A DNA stretch of 64,000 nt from Ruminococcus sp. (lineage in GTDB: Bacteria; Bacillota; Clostridia; Oscillospirales; Ruminococcaceae), in NCBI GenBank assembly GCA_029060755.1, contig JAIDTI010000023.1, positions 80,765-144,764 of the forward strand, written 5' to 3'. The notes beneath the pieces were generated by a model that made no database searches, was not told where the DNA came from, and saw only the letters and a list, made by a program, of their open reading frames with translations. Of this stretch, positions 35,335 through 43,352 are shown in pieces. A program made the translations under genes and the position numbers. Positions within the stretch are counted from its first letter, which is position 1, and each line of letters begins with the position of its first letter.

Positions 35335-35558
35335 TACTTCTTGAACTTTCCGATAAGACCGCCTATTTTGTCGCCTATGTCATCAGCTGTAAGCTTTGCT
35401 TTTATTCCGCTGACAATCTTGTTGACTTCCTCATCAGGCAAATCTACACCAATAATGCTCTCAATAGTCTTTGTAGGATTCTCCTTGAAATTCTTGCTGA
35501 AGTCCTTGTCATTCTTTACCTTTGAGACAATCTCATCAACTTTTGCTTTAATATCCAT
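35334..35558 (-). CDS. small helical protein (74 residues), unknown
   Basis: Start at the ATG at 35558 behind AGAGG; longer in-frame extension upstream has no ribosome site. The sequence FSKNFKENPTKTIESIIGVD followed by LPDEEVNKIVSGIKAKL resembles the helical part of Nif11-like leader peptides, but there is no double-Gly cleavage site; the end is GGLIGKFKK. No modification genes lie near, so it is not called a precursor peptide. It stands first in the small-yitT-AEC unit. Confidence 0.7.
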   Translation of the reverse strand: MDIKAKVDEIVSKVKNDKDFSKNFKENPTKTIESIIGVDLPDEEVNKIVSGIKAKLTADDIGDKIGGLIGKFKK

Positions 35559-35592
35559 AAAAAAACCTCTTTCCAAAAAATTTACAGTTATA

Positions 35593-35621
35593 ATTATATC
35601 ACAATCTGCTGAAATAATCAA
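35593..35621 (-). promoter_or_regulatory. promoter of the small protein-yitT-AEC unit
   Basis: On the minus strand, TTGATT (35616-35621), 17 bp, TATAAT (35593-35598), just past the deoD stop. Confidence 0.65.
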
Positions 35622-35622
35622 G

Positions 35623-36339
35623 TCATTTTTTTGAAATTGATATAGCTGTTTCAAGTGCAATTTTCATCATATCATGGAAAGAAGTCTGTCGCTCCTCTGC
35701 TGTAGTTGAGAGATTACGCAACGGGCAATCTGATACAGTGAGAATACAGAGTGCATTTTTTCCTGCTCTTGCGGCGTTCATATATAATGCGGCTGATTCC
35801 ATTTCAATTGCAAGCACGCCCATTTTCTGCCATTCAGAAAGACTGTCTGAATCGTCGTAGAATGTGTCGCTTGAAAGAATATTTCCAACATGATACACAC
35901 TTCCGCCTGCCTCTGCATTTTTTACAGCCTCTGAAATAAGATTCCATGATGCAGTAGGTGCATAAGTTCCGGGAAGTCTGTACTGATTTGCGTATGCGGA
36001 GTTGGTACTTGCACTCATTGCTATAACAATATCCCTTAGATTTATATTGTCCGCAATTGCTCCTGCCGTGCCGATTCTGATAATGTTCTCAACGTCGTAT
36101 TCGTTGTAGAGTTCGTGTGAATATATACCCATAGACGGCATACCCATTCCACTGCCCTGAACTGATACGCATACACCCTTGTAAGTGCCTGTAAATCCGA
36201 ACATACCACGCACTTCATTATAGCATACAACATCTTCAAGATAGTTTTCGGCAATGAATTTCGCTCTCAACGGGTCGCCTGGCATGAGTACAGTTTTGGC
36301 AATATCGCCTTTTTTTGCATTGTTATGTGGTGTTGACAT
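35623..36339 (-). CDS. deoD: purine nucleoside phosphorylase (hexameric, DeoD type)
   Basis: This 238-residue enzyme splits purine (deoxy)nucleosides with phosphate. The phosphate-binding VLMPGDPLRAKFIAE, GSGMGMPSMGIYSHEL, and the nucleoside site AIEMESAALY plus SDCPL are all clear. It lies behind the flippase gene by 18 bases on the same strand. Confidence 0.93.
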   Translation of the reverse strand: MSTPHNNAKKGDIAKTVLMPGDPLRAKFIAENYLEDVVCYNEVRGMFGFTGTYKGVCVSVQGSGMGMPSMGIYSHELYNEYDVENIIRIGTAGAIADNINLRDIVIAMSASTNSAYANQYRLPGTYAPTASWNLISEAVKNAEAGGSVYHVGNILSSDTFYDDSDSLSEWQKMGVLAIEMESAALYMNAARAGKNALCILTVSDCPLRNLSTTAEERQTSFHDMMKIALETAISISKK

Positions 36340-36357
36340 AAAAAATCCTCCCTGAAA

Positions 36358-37785
36358 TTATTTTCTCATCATTTTATTTAATGTGGACACAAGTGACTTG
36401 TAATTGAAAAGGAATACAACAACAAACAGCAGTATCACCCATCTCTGCCAGCTACATTGTTCAAAAATAATAAGACAGCACATAATAAATATGAGTGCCG
36501 TATTGAACATAGACCTCTTTGCATTGAACTTGAACGGAACATAATATCTTGCATCTATAATTCTTGCCCAGAAACATACATAATAACTCAAAAATGTTGC
36601 CATTGATGCACCCTGCACGCCCCATTCAGGAATGAGAAAATAGTTCATCACAAGATTGACTGTACAGGCAACAAAGCTTGTCCAGAAGCTGTTTTTTGAA
36701 TGTTTGGTGGCATTGTATATTCCGCCTAAAAACTGATTGAGTGACATGAATACAACTGCAACAATCAAAATAGGAGTATAGATGTATATTGTACCGTACT
36801 CTGCATAGTTTGAAGTATTTGTAAAGAAATTTGAAACAGGTTTTATAAGCATGAGAAGTCCTGCTGATGCGATAAACAGAATAGCTTCATACGCTCTGTA
36901 TACACGTGCATAGAATCTGCTGACATCTTTTGAGCCGTTTTCGGTTATAGCAGACATATTCCAAGCCTGAAAAAATATAGTCGAAACCATTGAAATAAGA
37001 TTAGGAATTTTATTTGCGACACTGTAAAGTCCTGCTGTATCTTCTCCGAGCTGAACTCTTGTGCTGTGCATATTTGTAATAAAAAGTCTGTCAGAAAGAC
37101 TTGTTATAGTCCACATTACAATAGTCGGAATAAGAGGAAGTGAAAATCGGAGCATAGACCTTGTAAGTCTCTTGCTGAAATACTTCAGACGGAAAAATCT
37201 GCCGAGATTTGCCATGCCGAAAAGAAAAATTGCCGAACACAAATCAGAAAGTATTACAGAAATCATAAATCCCTTTACACCCATTTTCAATCCTACTATA
37301 AATACAAAATTGAATATGAAAAGTGTGAGAGTTGCAAGAATACCATCAAGTGAAAACAGCTTTACCATATCTCTTGAGCGAACAAACTGTGCAAACAACA
37401 TTCTTATTGACGACATACACGTATACAGCGCAAGAAGCATTGCATAGCCGTTTATAAAGCTGAAAACAGGTATAAAACGCAGTCCCGGAACTATCAGTAT
37501 AACAGCAAAAAGTCCGATAGCTGTAATGCAGACTGATGTTGTGAACACCTCTTTTTTGTTGTATCTTTTGTCAAGTCCGAATCTTATCATATACTCCTGC
37601 AAAGCGAATGTAAAAATCGGCTGTAGGAAAAGCACCATTGTTTCAAGCATTTCCTTTGTGTACATATCGGCAGGACTGATGTGTTTGGTGTAAAGCCTTG
37701 TAAGGAGCAGAACAAGTATTTTTGAGCCGAAAGTTCCTATACCGAAAATTATGGTATTAAACGCAAGTTTTTTGTATTTATTCAT
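36358..37785 (-). CDS. polysaccharide flippase (Wzx/MATE-like, MOP superfamily)
   Basis: The 475-residue membrane protein has 12-14 helices; NTIIFGIGTFGSKILVLLLT at the N-terminus is typical of the polysaccharide biosynthesis (RfbX/Wzx) family. Start at 37785 behind AGGAGGGTG, eight bases inside the birA end. Such proteins flip lipid-linked glycans across the membrane. No glycosyltransferases lie next to it, so the cargo is unclear. Confidence 0.85.
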   Translation of the reverse strand: MNKYKKLAFNTIIFGIGTFGSKILVLLLTRLYTKHISPADMYTKEMLETMVLFLQPIFTFALQEYMIRFGLDKRYNKKEVFTTSVCITAIGLFAVILIVPGLRFIPVFSFINGYAMLLALYTCMSSIRMLFAQFVRSRDMVKLFSLDGILATLTLFIFNFVFIVGLKMGVKGFMISVILSDLCSAIFLFGMANLGRFFRLKYFSKRLTRSMLRFSLPLIPTIVMWTITSLSDRLFITNMHSTRVQLGEDTAGLYSVANKIPNLISMVSTIFFQAWNMSAITENGSKDVSRFYARVYRAYEAILFIASAGLLMLIKPVSNFFTNTSNYAEYGTIYIYTPILIVAVVFMSLNQFLGGIYNATKHSKNSFWTSFVACTVNLVMNYFLIPEWGVQGASMATFLSYYVCFWARIIDARYYVPFKFNAKRSMFNTALIFIMCCLIIFEQCSWQRWVILLFVVVFLFNYKSLVSTLNKMMRK

Positions 37786-38731
37786 GCGCACCCTCCTGAA
37801 TTTTCCTGACAAGACTTGCTTCGCCTGATGACAGATGTATGATGCCCTTTTCAGTCTGCACTATAAGATTTGCATTGTCGTCAATTCCTGATGCTTTGCC
37901 GATAATCTTTTCAGCACCGAAATTTGCGGAAATCATGTTTCCCGTGAGTATTTCTCTCTCCCTGTACTTTTCAAGGTGCGAACGTTCTGTTATTCTGCTA
38001 ATCCAGAAGTCAAGGCGATTCAGAATCTTTTCACAAAGTCTGTTCCTGTTGACGATTTTTCCCGTCTCACGCTCAATTGATGATACACGCTGATTAAGTT
38101 CGCCGAAATCGTAGTCACGCACATTTACTCCAATACCTGCAACAGCATAATCAAGTGAATTGTATTCAAGTCCTAAAGAAGCTTCTGTAAGTATACCGCA
38201 GATTTTCTTGTCATTCAGATAAACGTCATTCACCCATTTGATGCCAGCACTGTGTTCAGTAAGTTCCTCAACAGCCTCCGCAACTGCAACAGATACGGCA
38301 GAAGTTATAAGCGGAGCATATTCAACATCAAAATCAGGTCGCATTATAACACTCATATACAAGCCTTTTCCTGATGGTGAAACAAAAGTTCTTCCTAATC
38401 TTCCTTTACCTGTATTCTGTGATTCTGCAATAACTACAGTACCGCTTTCCGCACCCTCTGCCGTGATTTTCTTTGCATAGTTGTTTGTTGAATCAACCTC
38501 ATCAAGCACAATTATTTTTCCTTTATATGAAATAAACTCCGCTGAAATTTTATCGCAGTCAGGTGAAAGCCTGTAGCCTTTTGATGTAACAGATTCTATA
38601 ATATATCCGTCATTTTTGAGCGACTGTATACACTTCCATACAGCATTTCTGCTTACTCCTATACTGTCAGCAATTTCTGCACCTGAAATATATTCACCGC
38701 CTGAAAGTTTCTGTAAAATTATTTCCTTCAT
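37778..38731 (-). CDS. birA: bifunctional biotin-[acetyl-CoA-carboxylase] ligase / biotin repressor
   Basis: This 317-residue protein has an N-terminal winged HTH (EIADSIGVSRNAVWKCIQSL) and the ligase domain with SQNTGKGRLGRTFVSPSGKG (biotinyl-AMP loop) and KWVNDVYLNDKKICGIL. Start at 38731 behind GGGAGG. It attaches biotin to carboxylases and represses biotin genes. I do not see a clear biotin operator near its own promoter. Confidence 0.93.
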   Translation of the reverse strand: MKEIILQKLSGGEYISGAEIADSIGVSRNAVWKCIQSLKNDGYIIESVTSKGYRLSPDCDKISAEFISYKGKIIVLDEVDSTNNYAKKITAEGAESGTVVIAESQNTGKGRLGRTFVSPSGKGLYMSVIMRPDFDVEYAPLITSAVSVAVAEAVEELTEHSAGIKWVNDVYLNDKKICGILTEASLGLEYNSLDYAVAGIGVNVRDYDFGELNQRVSSIERETGKIVNRNRLCEKILNRLDFWISRITERSHLEKYREREILTGNMISANFGAEKIIGKASGIDDNANLIVQTEKGIIHLSSGEASLVRKIQEGAHE

Positions 38732-38755
38732 AAAAAAATACCTCCCCTGTTTTTT

Positions 38756-38784
38756 ATTATACCATAGATTAACTGAAATTACAA
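38756..38784 (-). promoter_or_regulatory. promoter of birA
   Basis: On the minus strand, TTGTAA (38779-38784), 17 bp, TATAAT (38756-38761). Its -35 lies four bases from the -35 of the divergent promoter. Confidence 0.65.
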
Positions 38785-38788
38785 TAGA

Positions 38789-38817
38789 TTGACAACTCAT
38801 AATTTTTGATGTATAAT
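38789..38817 (+). promoter_or_regulatory. promoter of the FNT-like gene
   Basis: TTGACA (38789-38794), 17 bp, TATAAT (38812-38817). Confidence 0.75.
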
Positions 38818-38854
38818 AAGTTGATAATTATTTGTCAAAGAAAGGACATTTTTT

Positions 38855-39469
38855 ATGAAAAAGATTTTTACAGATGCTGTTTTAGCAGGAATTATGATAA
38901 GTATAGGCGGAATAGTATACTTATCGGCAGAAAATAAAACAACAGGAGCATTTCTGTTCAGTTTCGGACTTTTTACAATTATCCGTTACGGCTTCGGCTT
39001 ATATACGGGAAAAGTCGGATATATCCCCGAAAACAAGCTTAAATATATACCCGAAGTTTTAATGACATTTGTCGGAAATATGGTCGGCACGGGCTTAATC
39101 TCCATACTTATAAGATTTACACGCATATGGGATAAAATTCATAAAAATGCAGAAATTTCGATGTCATTAAAAATCTCCGACAGTTTTCAGAGCAATTTTA
39201 TTTTAGGCATTTTATGCGGACTGCTTATGTATCTTGCTGTAGAGAACGGAAAAAAATGTCTGAATAAATCTGATGTATCATTTGTATTCGGAACGTTCGT
39301 TCCTGTTATGATTTTCATTTTAAGCGGATTCAATCATTCAATAGCAGATTGTTTCTATTATTTTTCAGCCGTTCCCGATTTGCAGGGTTTTTTGTATATA
39401 CTTACTGTAGCAGGAGGAAATGCAGTCGGCGGAATGATTGTACCGCTTGCAAAAAAAATTCGCAAATAA
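38855..39469 (+). CDS. formate/nitrite transporter (FNT) family channel, short
   Basis: This 204-residue membrane protein is shorter than FocA/NirC (about 270) yet keeps their pattern: ISIGGIVYLSAENKTTGAFL near the start, GFNHSIADCFYYFSA with the pore His, and AGGNAVGGMIVP near the end. It is probably a channel for a small anion such as formate. A fermenting species exporting formate would fit. AAAGGA lies before the ATG. Confidence 0.75.
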   Translation: MKKIFTDAVLAGIMISIGGIVYLSAENKTTGAFLFSFGLFTIIRYGFGLYTGKVGYIPENKLKYIPEVLMTFVGNMVGTGLISILIRFTRIWDKIHKNAEISMSLKISDSFQSNFILGILCGLLMYLAVENGKKCLNKSDVSFVFGTFVPVMIFILSGFNHSIADCFYYFSAVPDLQGFLYILTVAGGNAVGGMIVPLAKKIRK

Positions 39470-39474
39470 AAATC

Positions 39475-39503
39475 TTGACAAACACAATTTTTTATGGTAT
39501 TAT
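39475..39503 (+). promoter_or_regulatory. promoter in front of a possible small RNA
   Basis: TTGACA (39475-39480), 17 bp, TATTAT (39498-39503). No ORF of size follows before the hairpin at 39557. Confidence 0.65.
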
Positions 39504-39509
39504 ATTAGT

Positions 39510-39592
39510 GGTTAAAGTGCATCAGGGTTTACTCTGTTGTTCATAATGTTGTAAAAGGAAACCGTCATTTATGACGGCTTTCCATTTTATAT
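39510..39592 (+). ncRNA. candidate small RNA (about 80 nt)
   Basis: A consensus promoter is followed by about 80 bases without an ORF, ending in a strong hairpin (GGAAACCGTCAT at 39557-39568 with ATGACGGCTTTCC at 39571-39583, one bulge) and a T-rich stretch. It is not recognised as a known RNA. It could also be just a promoter plus terminator left by rearrangement. Confidence 0.35.
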
Positions 39593-39666
39593 ACTTGACT
39601 ATTCACAAAGTTTACTGATTAATTAAGACAATCATACAAAGCAAAAAAATTCGTAAATAAAAAGTC

Positions 39667-39695
39667 TTGACAAATGGAAAAGAATATTGTATAAT
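39667..39695 (+). promoter_or_regulatory. promoter of the zinc-ribbon gene
   Basis: TTGACA (39667-39672), 17 bp, TATAAT (39690-39695). Confidence 0.75.
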
Positions 39696-39726
39696 ATTAT
39701 TAATCTGAATTTCAGGAGTGAAAATT

Positions 39727-40152
39727 ATGCCATTTGTTGAAGTTAAATGTCCGTCATGTGCATCTGTTTTTCCTGTTGAGAAAGCAAAAGATGTATGGAT
39801 TTGCGGTTACTGCGGAAAACCGTTTATTGTTGAGAAAGCTCTTGCTGAATATAAAAAAGCCAACGGGACAAAAGATGTAACAGTTCCCGATACCGTAAAA
39901 TCTATTGAATATCTCGATTTTTCAGGCTGTGACAATATCCAGTCAATAACTATAAATGTACAGAGTATCGGAAGTTTTGATTTTTCCGACTGTAAAAATT
40001 TGCAGTCAATCAATATAAATGCAAACAGTATTGACTCGCTTGACATTACAAACTGCCAGAGTTTGCAGATTGTAAATATTCCACGAACTGCAAAAATAGA
40101 AAATATTGATATTTCCGATTGTAAAAATCTGAAATCCATAAATAAAAAATAA
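39727..40152 (+). CDS. zinc-ribbon protein with short leucine-rich repeats
   Basis: The 141-residue protein starts at the ATG at 39727 (AGGAGTG at 39712-39718). Two Cys pairs (CPSC near 9, CGYC near 31) form a zinc ribbon. Then about five 20-21-residue repeats of the type FSDCKNLQSININANSIDSL make a short LRR-like solenoid. No signal peptide or membrane segment is present, so it is cytoplasmic, unlike the other LRR proteins here. Function unknown. Confidence 0.7.
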   Translation: MPFVEVKCPSCASVFPVEKAKDVWICGYCGKPFIVEKALAEYKKANGTKDVTVPDTVKSIEYLDFSGCDNIQSITINVQSIGSFDFSDCKNLQSININANSIDSLDITNCQSLQIVNIPRTAKIENIDISDCKNLKSINKK

Positions 40153-40159
40153 AAACCAC

Positions 40160-40188
40160 TTGACAATCTGCCGTAAATGTGATAATAT
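40160..40188 (+). promoter_or_regulatory. promoter of the T-box/thrS transcript
   Basis: TTGACA (40160-40165), 17 bp, TAATAT (40183-40188). Confidence 0.6.
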
Positions 40189-40204
40189 ATTTACATAACC
40201 TAAA

Positions 40205-40428
40205 ACGTTGATAAGGAAGGCTTTTTTCCGATACGATATTTTCAGAGAACTGTTGTACGGTGCGAAACAGTAATATCAGGAATCAGGCATACCGCCTTTG
40301 AGTGCGTCCAATACACGCCGGTTTGCTACCGTTAAAGAGCTTTTGAGGTGCAGGATTTTTCTGCATGAAATCGGGTGGAATCACGGTAAATTATCGTCCC
40401 TTGTGCTTTTGCATGAGGGACTATTTTA
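40205..40428 (+). promoter_or_regulatory. T-box leader (threonine, controls thrS transcript)
   Basis: The T-box core GGGTGGAATCACGG is at 40373-40386. A terminator follows: GTCCCT...AGGGAC (40396-40401 with 40416-40421) plus T-rich tail; the core can pair to form the antiterminator. In stem I, AAGGC near 40215 can pair with GCCTT (40294-40298), which puts ACC (40291-40293), a Thr codon, in the specifier loop. Uncharged tRNA-Thr would favour readthrough. The specifier assignment is by eye. Confidence 0.85.
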
Positions 40429-40446
40429 ATTGAAAGGAGGGAGAAT

Positions 40447-40818
40447 ATGAGCAACATCAAATACAATGAGGAACAGGAAGCCTTTGAACTGCCCTATAAG
40501 TTGTGGGATAATGCGATTACTGTGCGTTTCTATGCCGACAGTGAAGAAGATATTATCAGTAATCTTAGCGAAATTGCCGTTCAGCTTGAATACGTCAACA
40601 GCAACAAGAAAGCAATTGCTACTCTTATAGCTGATGAGGGACTTTATGACGGCGCAGACGAAGTTCTTATAAAACATATCTGCCTTGAAAGCATCTATGT
40701 TGATGTTGATGATGAGGAAATTGTTGTCTGCTTCACTGTTGACAGCACCGACGGATATATGACTTCCGTCAATATTGAACTTTATGAAACTGAATTTGAA
40801 ATTACAAGCAGAAATTAA
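40447..40818 (+). CDS. unknown acidic protein between T-box and thrS
   Basis: The 123-residue protein follows a strong ribosome site (AAAGGAGGG). It is acidic, without Cys motifs of note or a membrane segment: MSNIKYNEEQEAFELPYKLW at the start and DVDDEEIVVCFTVDSTDGY near residue 90. No family recognised. It lies inside the threonine T-box transcript, 14 bases before the thrS ATG, so it should rise on threonine starvation together with ThrRS. Confidence 0.75.
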   Translation: MSNIKYNEEQEAFELPYKLWDNAITVRFYADSEEDIISNLSEIAVQLEYVNSNKKAIATLIADEGLYDGADEVLIKHICLESIYVDVDDEEIVVCFTVDSTDGYMTSVNIELYETEFEITSRN

Positions 40819-40831
40819 AGGAGTGTTTAAG

Positions 40832-42778
40832 ATGATAAAATTAACTTTAAAAGACGGCAGTATCAGAGAAATTGAAGCCTCTGCACCTGCTTATGAAATT
40901 ATCAAGGGAATCGGCATGGGACTTTACAAAGCATCATGCTGTGTAAAAATCAACGGCGAAGTGAAAGACCTCCGCACAATTATTGACAGCGACTGCGATT
41001 TTGAAGTATGTACTTTCGATACGGTTGAGGGCAAAAAGACTTTCTGGCATACTGCATCTCATATTCTTGCACAAGCTGTAAAAAGACTCTATCCGCAGGC
41101 TAAACTTGCTATCGGTCCTGCTATCGACAATGGCTTCTACTATGATTTTGACCTTGAAAAGCCGTTCACACAAGATGAACTGGACAAGATTGAAGCAGAA
41201 ATGAAAAAAATCGTCAAAGAGGGTATTGAACTGGAACAGTTTGAACTCTCTCCAGAAGATGCTGTTGCAAAACTCAAGGAAATGGACGAGCCTTACAAGG
41301 TTGAATTGTGCGAAGAACACGCTGACAAGGGTGAGCCGATTTCATTCTATAAGCAGGGTGAATTTATTGACCTCTGTGCAGGTCCTCACCTTATGACGAC
41401 TGCACCCGTAAAGGCTTTCAAGCTTCTTTCATGTACTGGTGCATACTGGAGAGGTTCAGAGAAAAACAAGATGCTTTCAAGAGTATATGCTGTTGCTTAT
41501 CCGAAGTCGGCAGACCTCGAAGCAGACATTAAACAGCGTGAAGAAGCAAAACTCCGTGACCACAACAAGCTCGGACGTGAACTTGAATACTTCACAACTG
41601 TTGAGTGCGTCGGACAGGGACTTCCGATAATCCTCCCGAAAGGTGCAAGAGTTATTCAGACTTTACAACGCTGGGTTGAAGATGTTGAACAGAAACACGG
41701 CTATTTACTTACAAAAACTCCTTACCTTGCAAAGAGAGAACTCTATAAAATTTCAGGTCACTGGGAACACTATCTCGACGGTATGTTCGTACTCGGCGAT
41801 CCATACGACGAAACAAAGGAATGTTTTGCACTCCGTCCGATGACTTGTCCTTTTCAGTATCAGGTATACCTTAACAGACAGCGTTCATACCGTGATTTGC
41901 CAATGAGACTTGGTGAAACATCAACACTTTTCAGAAAAGAAGATTCAGGCGAAATGCATGGTCTTATCAGAGTGAGACAGTTTACAATTTCCGAAGGACA
42001 TCTTGTACTCCGTCCCGACCAGTTGGAAGAAGAATTTAAAGACTGTCTTGAACTTGCTAAAGAGATGCTCGGCACTGTAGGACTTCTTGAAGACTGTACT
42101 TTCAGATTCTCACAGTGGGACCCTGCAAATCCGAAAAACAAATATGAGGGTACAGCTGAACAGTGGGAAGAAGCACAGAATGTAATGGCGAAGATTCTCG
42201 ACCATCTCGGAGTAGAGTATACAATAGGTATTGACGAAGCTGCATTTTATGGACCTAAACTTGATATTCAGTATAAGAACGTATATGGCAAAGAAGATAC
42301 ACTTGTAACAATTCAGATTGATATGCTTCTTGCTGAACGTTTCGGCATGGAGTACATTGATGCAGACGGTACAAAGAAAACTCCATATATCATTCACAGA
42401 ACATCACTTGGCTGTTATGAGCGTACTCTTGCATATCTCATTGAAAAATATGCAGGTGCATTGCCGTTGTGGATTGCACCTGAACAGGTGAGAATTGTAC
42501 CGGTTGCAGACAGACATCTTGATTATTGCCGTGAGATTATGGCAAAACTTGATGCTATGGGTGTGAGATGCTCAATTGATGACAGAGCAGAAAAAGTAGG
42601 AAAGAAAGTACGTGACGCAAGACTTGAAAAACTGCCTATGTGGATTACAGTCGGCGACAAGGAAGTCGAAAACGCTACAGTTTCAGTAACTTCAAGACGT
42701 GAGGGCGATTTAGGCTCAATGACACAGGCTGACTTAATCACAAAGCTTATTGATGACATTTCAAAGAAAGTAAGATAA
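40832..42778 (+). CDS. thrS: threonyl-tRNA synthetase
   Basis: The 648-residue enzyme starts at the ATG at 40832 (AAGGAG eight bases upstream). Domains in order: TGS (1-60), editing domain with HTASHILAQAVKRLYP and FIDLCAGPHL, class II catalytic core with LRPMTCPFQYQVY (zinc Cys), motif 2 around YRDLPMRLGETSTLFRKE, and motif 3 SLGCYERTLAYLIEKY, then the anticodon-binding domain (APEQVRIVPVADRHLDY). It charges tRNA-Thr. Control by the upstream T-box is clear. Confidence 0.97.
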   Translation: MIKLTLKDGSIREIEASAPAYEIIKGIGMGLYKASCCVKINGEVKDLRTIIDSDCDFEVCTFDTVEGKKTFWHTASHILAQAVKRLYPQAKLAIGPAIDNGFYYDFDLEKPFTQDELDKIEAEMKKIVKEGIELEQFELSPEDAVAKLKEMDEPYKVELCEEHADKGEPISFYKQGEFIDLCAGPHLMTTAPVKAFKLLSCTGAYWRGSEKNKMLSRVYAVAYPKSADLEADIKQREEAKLRDHNKLGRELEYFTTVECVGQGLPIILPKGARVIQTLQRWVEDVEQKHGYLLTKTPYLAKRELYKISGHWEHYLDGMFVLGDPYDETKECFALRPMTCPFQYQVYLNRQRSYRDLPMRLGETSTLFRKEDSGEMHGLIRVRQFTISEGHLVLRPDQLEEEFKDCLELAKEMLGTVGLLEDCTFRFSQWDPANPKNKYEGTAEQWEEAQNVMAKILDHLGVEYTIGIDEAAFYGPKLDIQYKNVYGKEDTLVTIQIDMLLAERFGMEYIDADGTKKTPYIIHRTSLGCYERTLAYLIEKYAGALPLWIAPEQVRIVPVADRHLDYCREIMAKLDAMGVRCSIDDRAEKVGKKVRDARLEKLPMWITVGDKEVENATVSVTSRREGDLGSMTQADLITKLIDDISKKVR

Positions 42779-42780
42779 TT

Positions 42781-43323
42781 GTGCGTTATATAAAAGTTGA
42801 TGTGAAAATAAGCCGATATGACCTCAAAGGACTTATCGGCTTTGTGAAAAAAGGCGGGACAATTCTGTCAATTGTACAGAAAGTTCCCGAAAAAATACTT
42901 GTTGGGATTGTCACAAGCAAAATCACACGAAAAGCTTTTCTTCCTAATATTATTTCAAAGGTGAACAAAAACCTTTCAAAAGAGGGCAATATTATGATTG
43001 ATAATCTTGAAATTGAAAATACAGGCGACAGAAGTCTTGATGTAAGATTCAATCTGAAATTCAAGGACTATGCTTCTTTTCTTCCGCTTATTACGGATAA
43101 AATCAACGGTAAAATAAAAGACGAAAAAATTAATTCCATTGTAAATACTGCTATGGACGTTATCTTTTCGGAAATTCCTGATAATGTAAAGGACAGAATA
43201 ATCAACGGCATTATTTCTGGTGCTTCAAATGAAATATGTGACTTTATTACAGATGCTTTGAAAAAGAAAGCTATTCCTGTTGAAATTGGTGACATTGAAA
43301 TTAAAGCAGATGTTCAAAAATAA
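42781..43323 (+). CDS. unknown protein (180 residues) after thrS
   Basis: Starts at a GTG (42781) or the TTG at 42780, two bases after thrS, without a strong ribosome site; probably translated by coupling. The sequence is Ile/Lys-rich with an N-terminal Gly-Phe segment (GLIGFVKKGGTILSIVQKVP) and no membrane helix of full length. No known motif. Good coding character (long frame, codon use like the neighbours) supports a real gene. Confidence 0.65.
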   Translation: MRYIKVDVKISRYDLKGLIGFVKKGGTILSIVQKVPEKILVGIVTSKITRKAFLPNIISKVNKNLSKEGNIMIDNLEIENTGDRSLDVRFNLKFKDYASFLPLITDKINGKIKDEKINSIVNTAMDVIFSEIPDNVKDRIINGIISGASNEICDFITDALKKKAIPVEIGDIEIKADVQK

Positions 43324-43352
43324 GATAATAATAAAATCATGAGGTGATTTTA

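Larger units (their letters stand above)
39449..39675 (+). repeat. 35 bp direct repeat carrying a promoter -35 (39449-39483 and 39641-39675)
   Basis: Both copies begin GCAAAAAAA and end CTTGACAAA, with only three or four differences. The first copy holds the end of the FNT gene and the -35 of the next unit; the second starts the promoter of the zinc-ribbon gene. It looks like a duplication of a gene end plus promoter. Confidence 0.6.

Noticed and set aside
35334-35558. RiPP precursor peptide
   Set aside because: No leader cleavage site, no Cys/Ser/Thr-rich core and no modifying enzyme nearby.
38732-38854. BirA operator between birA and the FNT gene
   Set aside because: Short inverted pieces (TTGACAA/TTGTCAA) exist, but they do not match the spacing or sequence of known biotin operators well enough.
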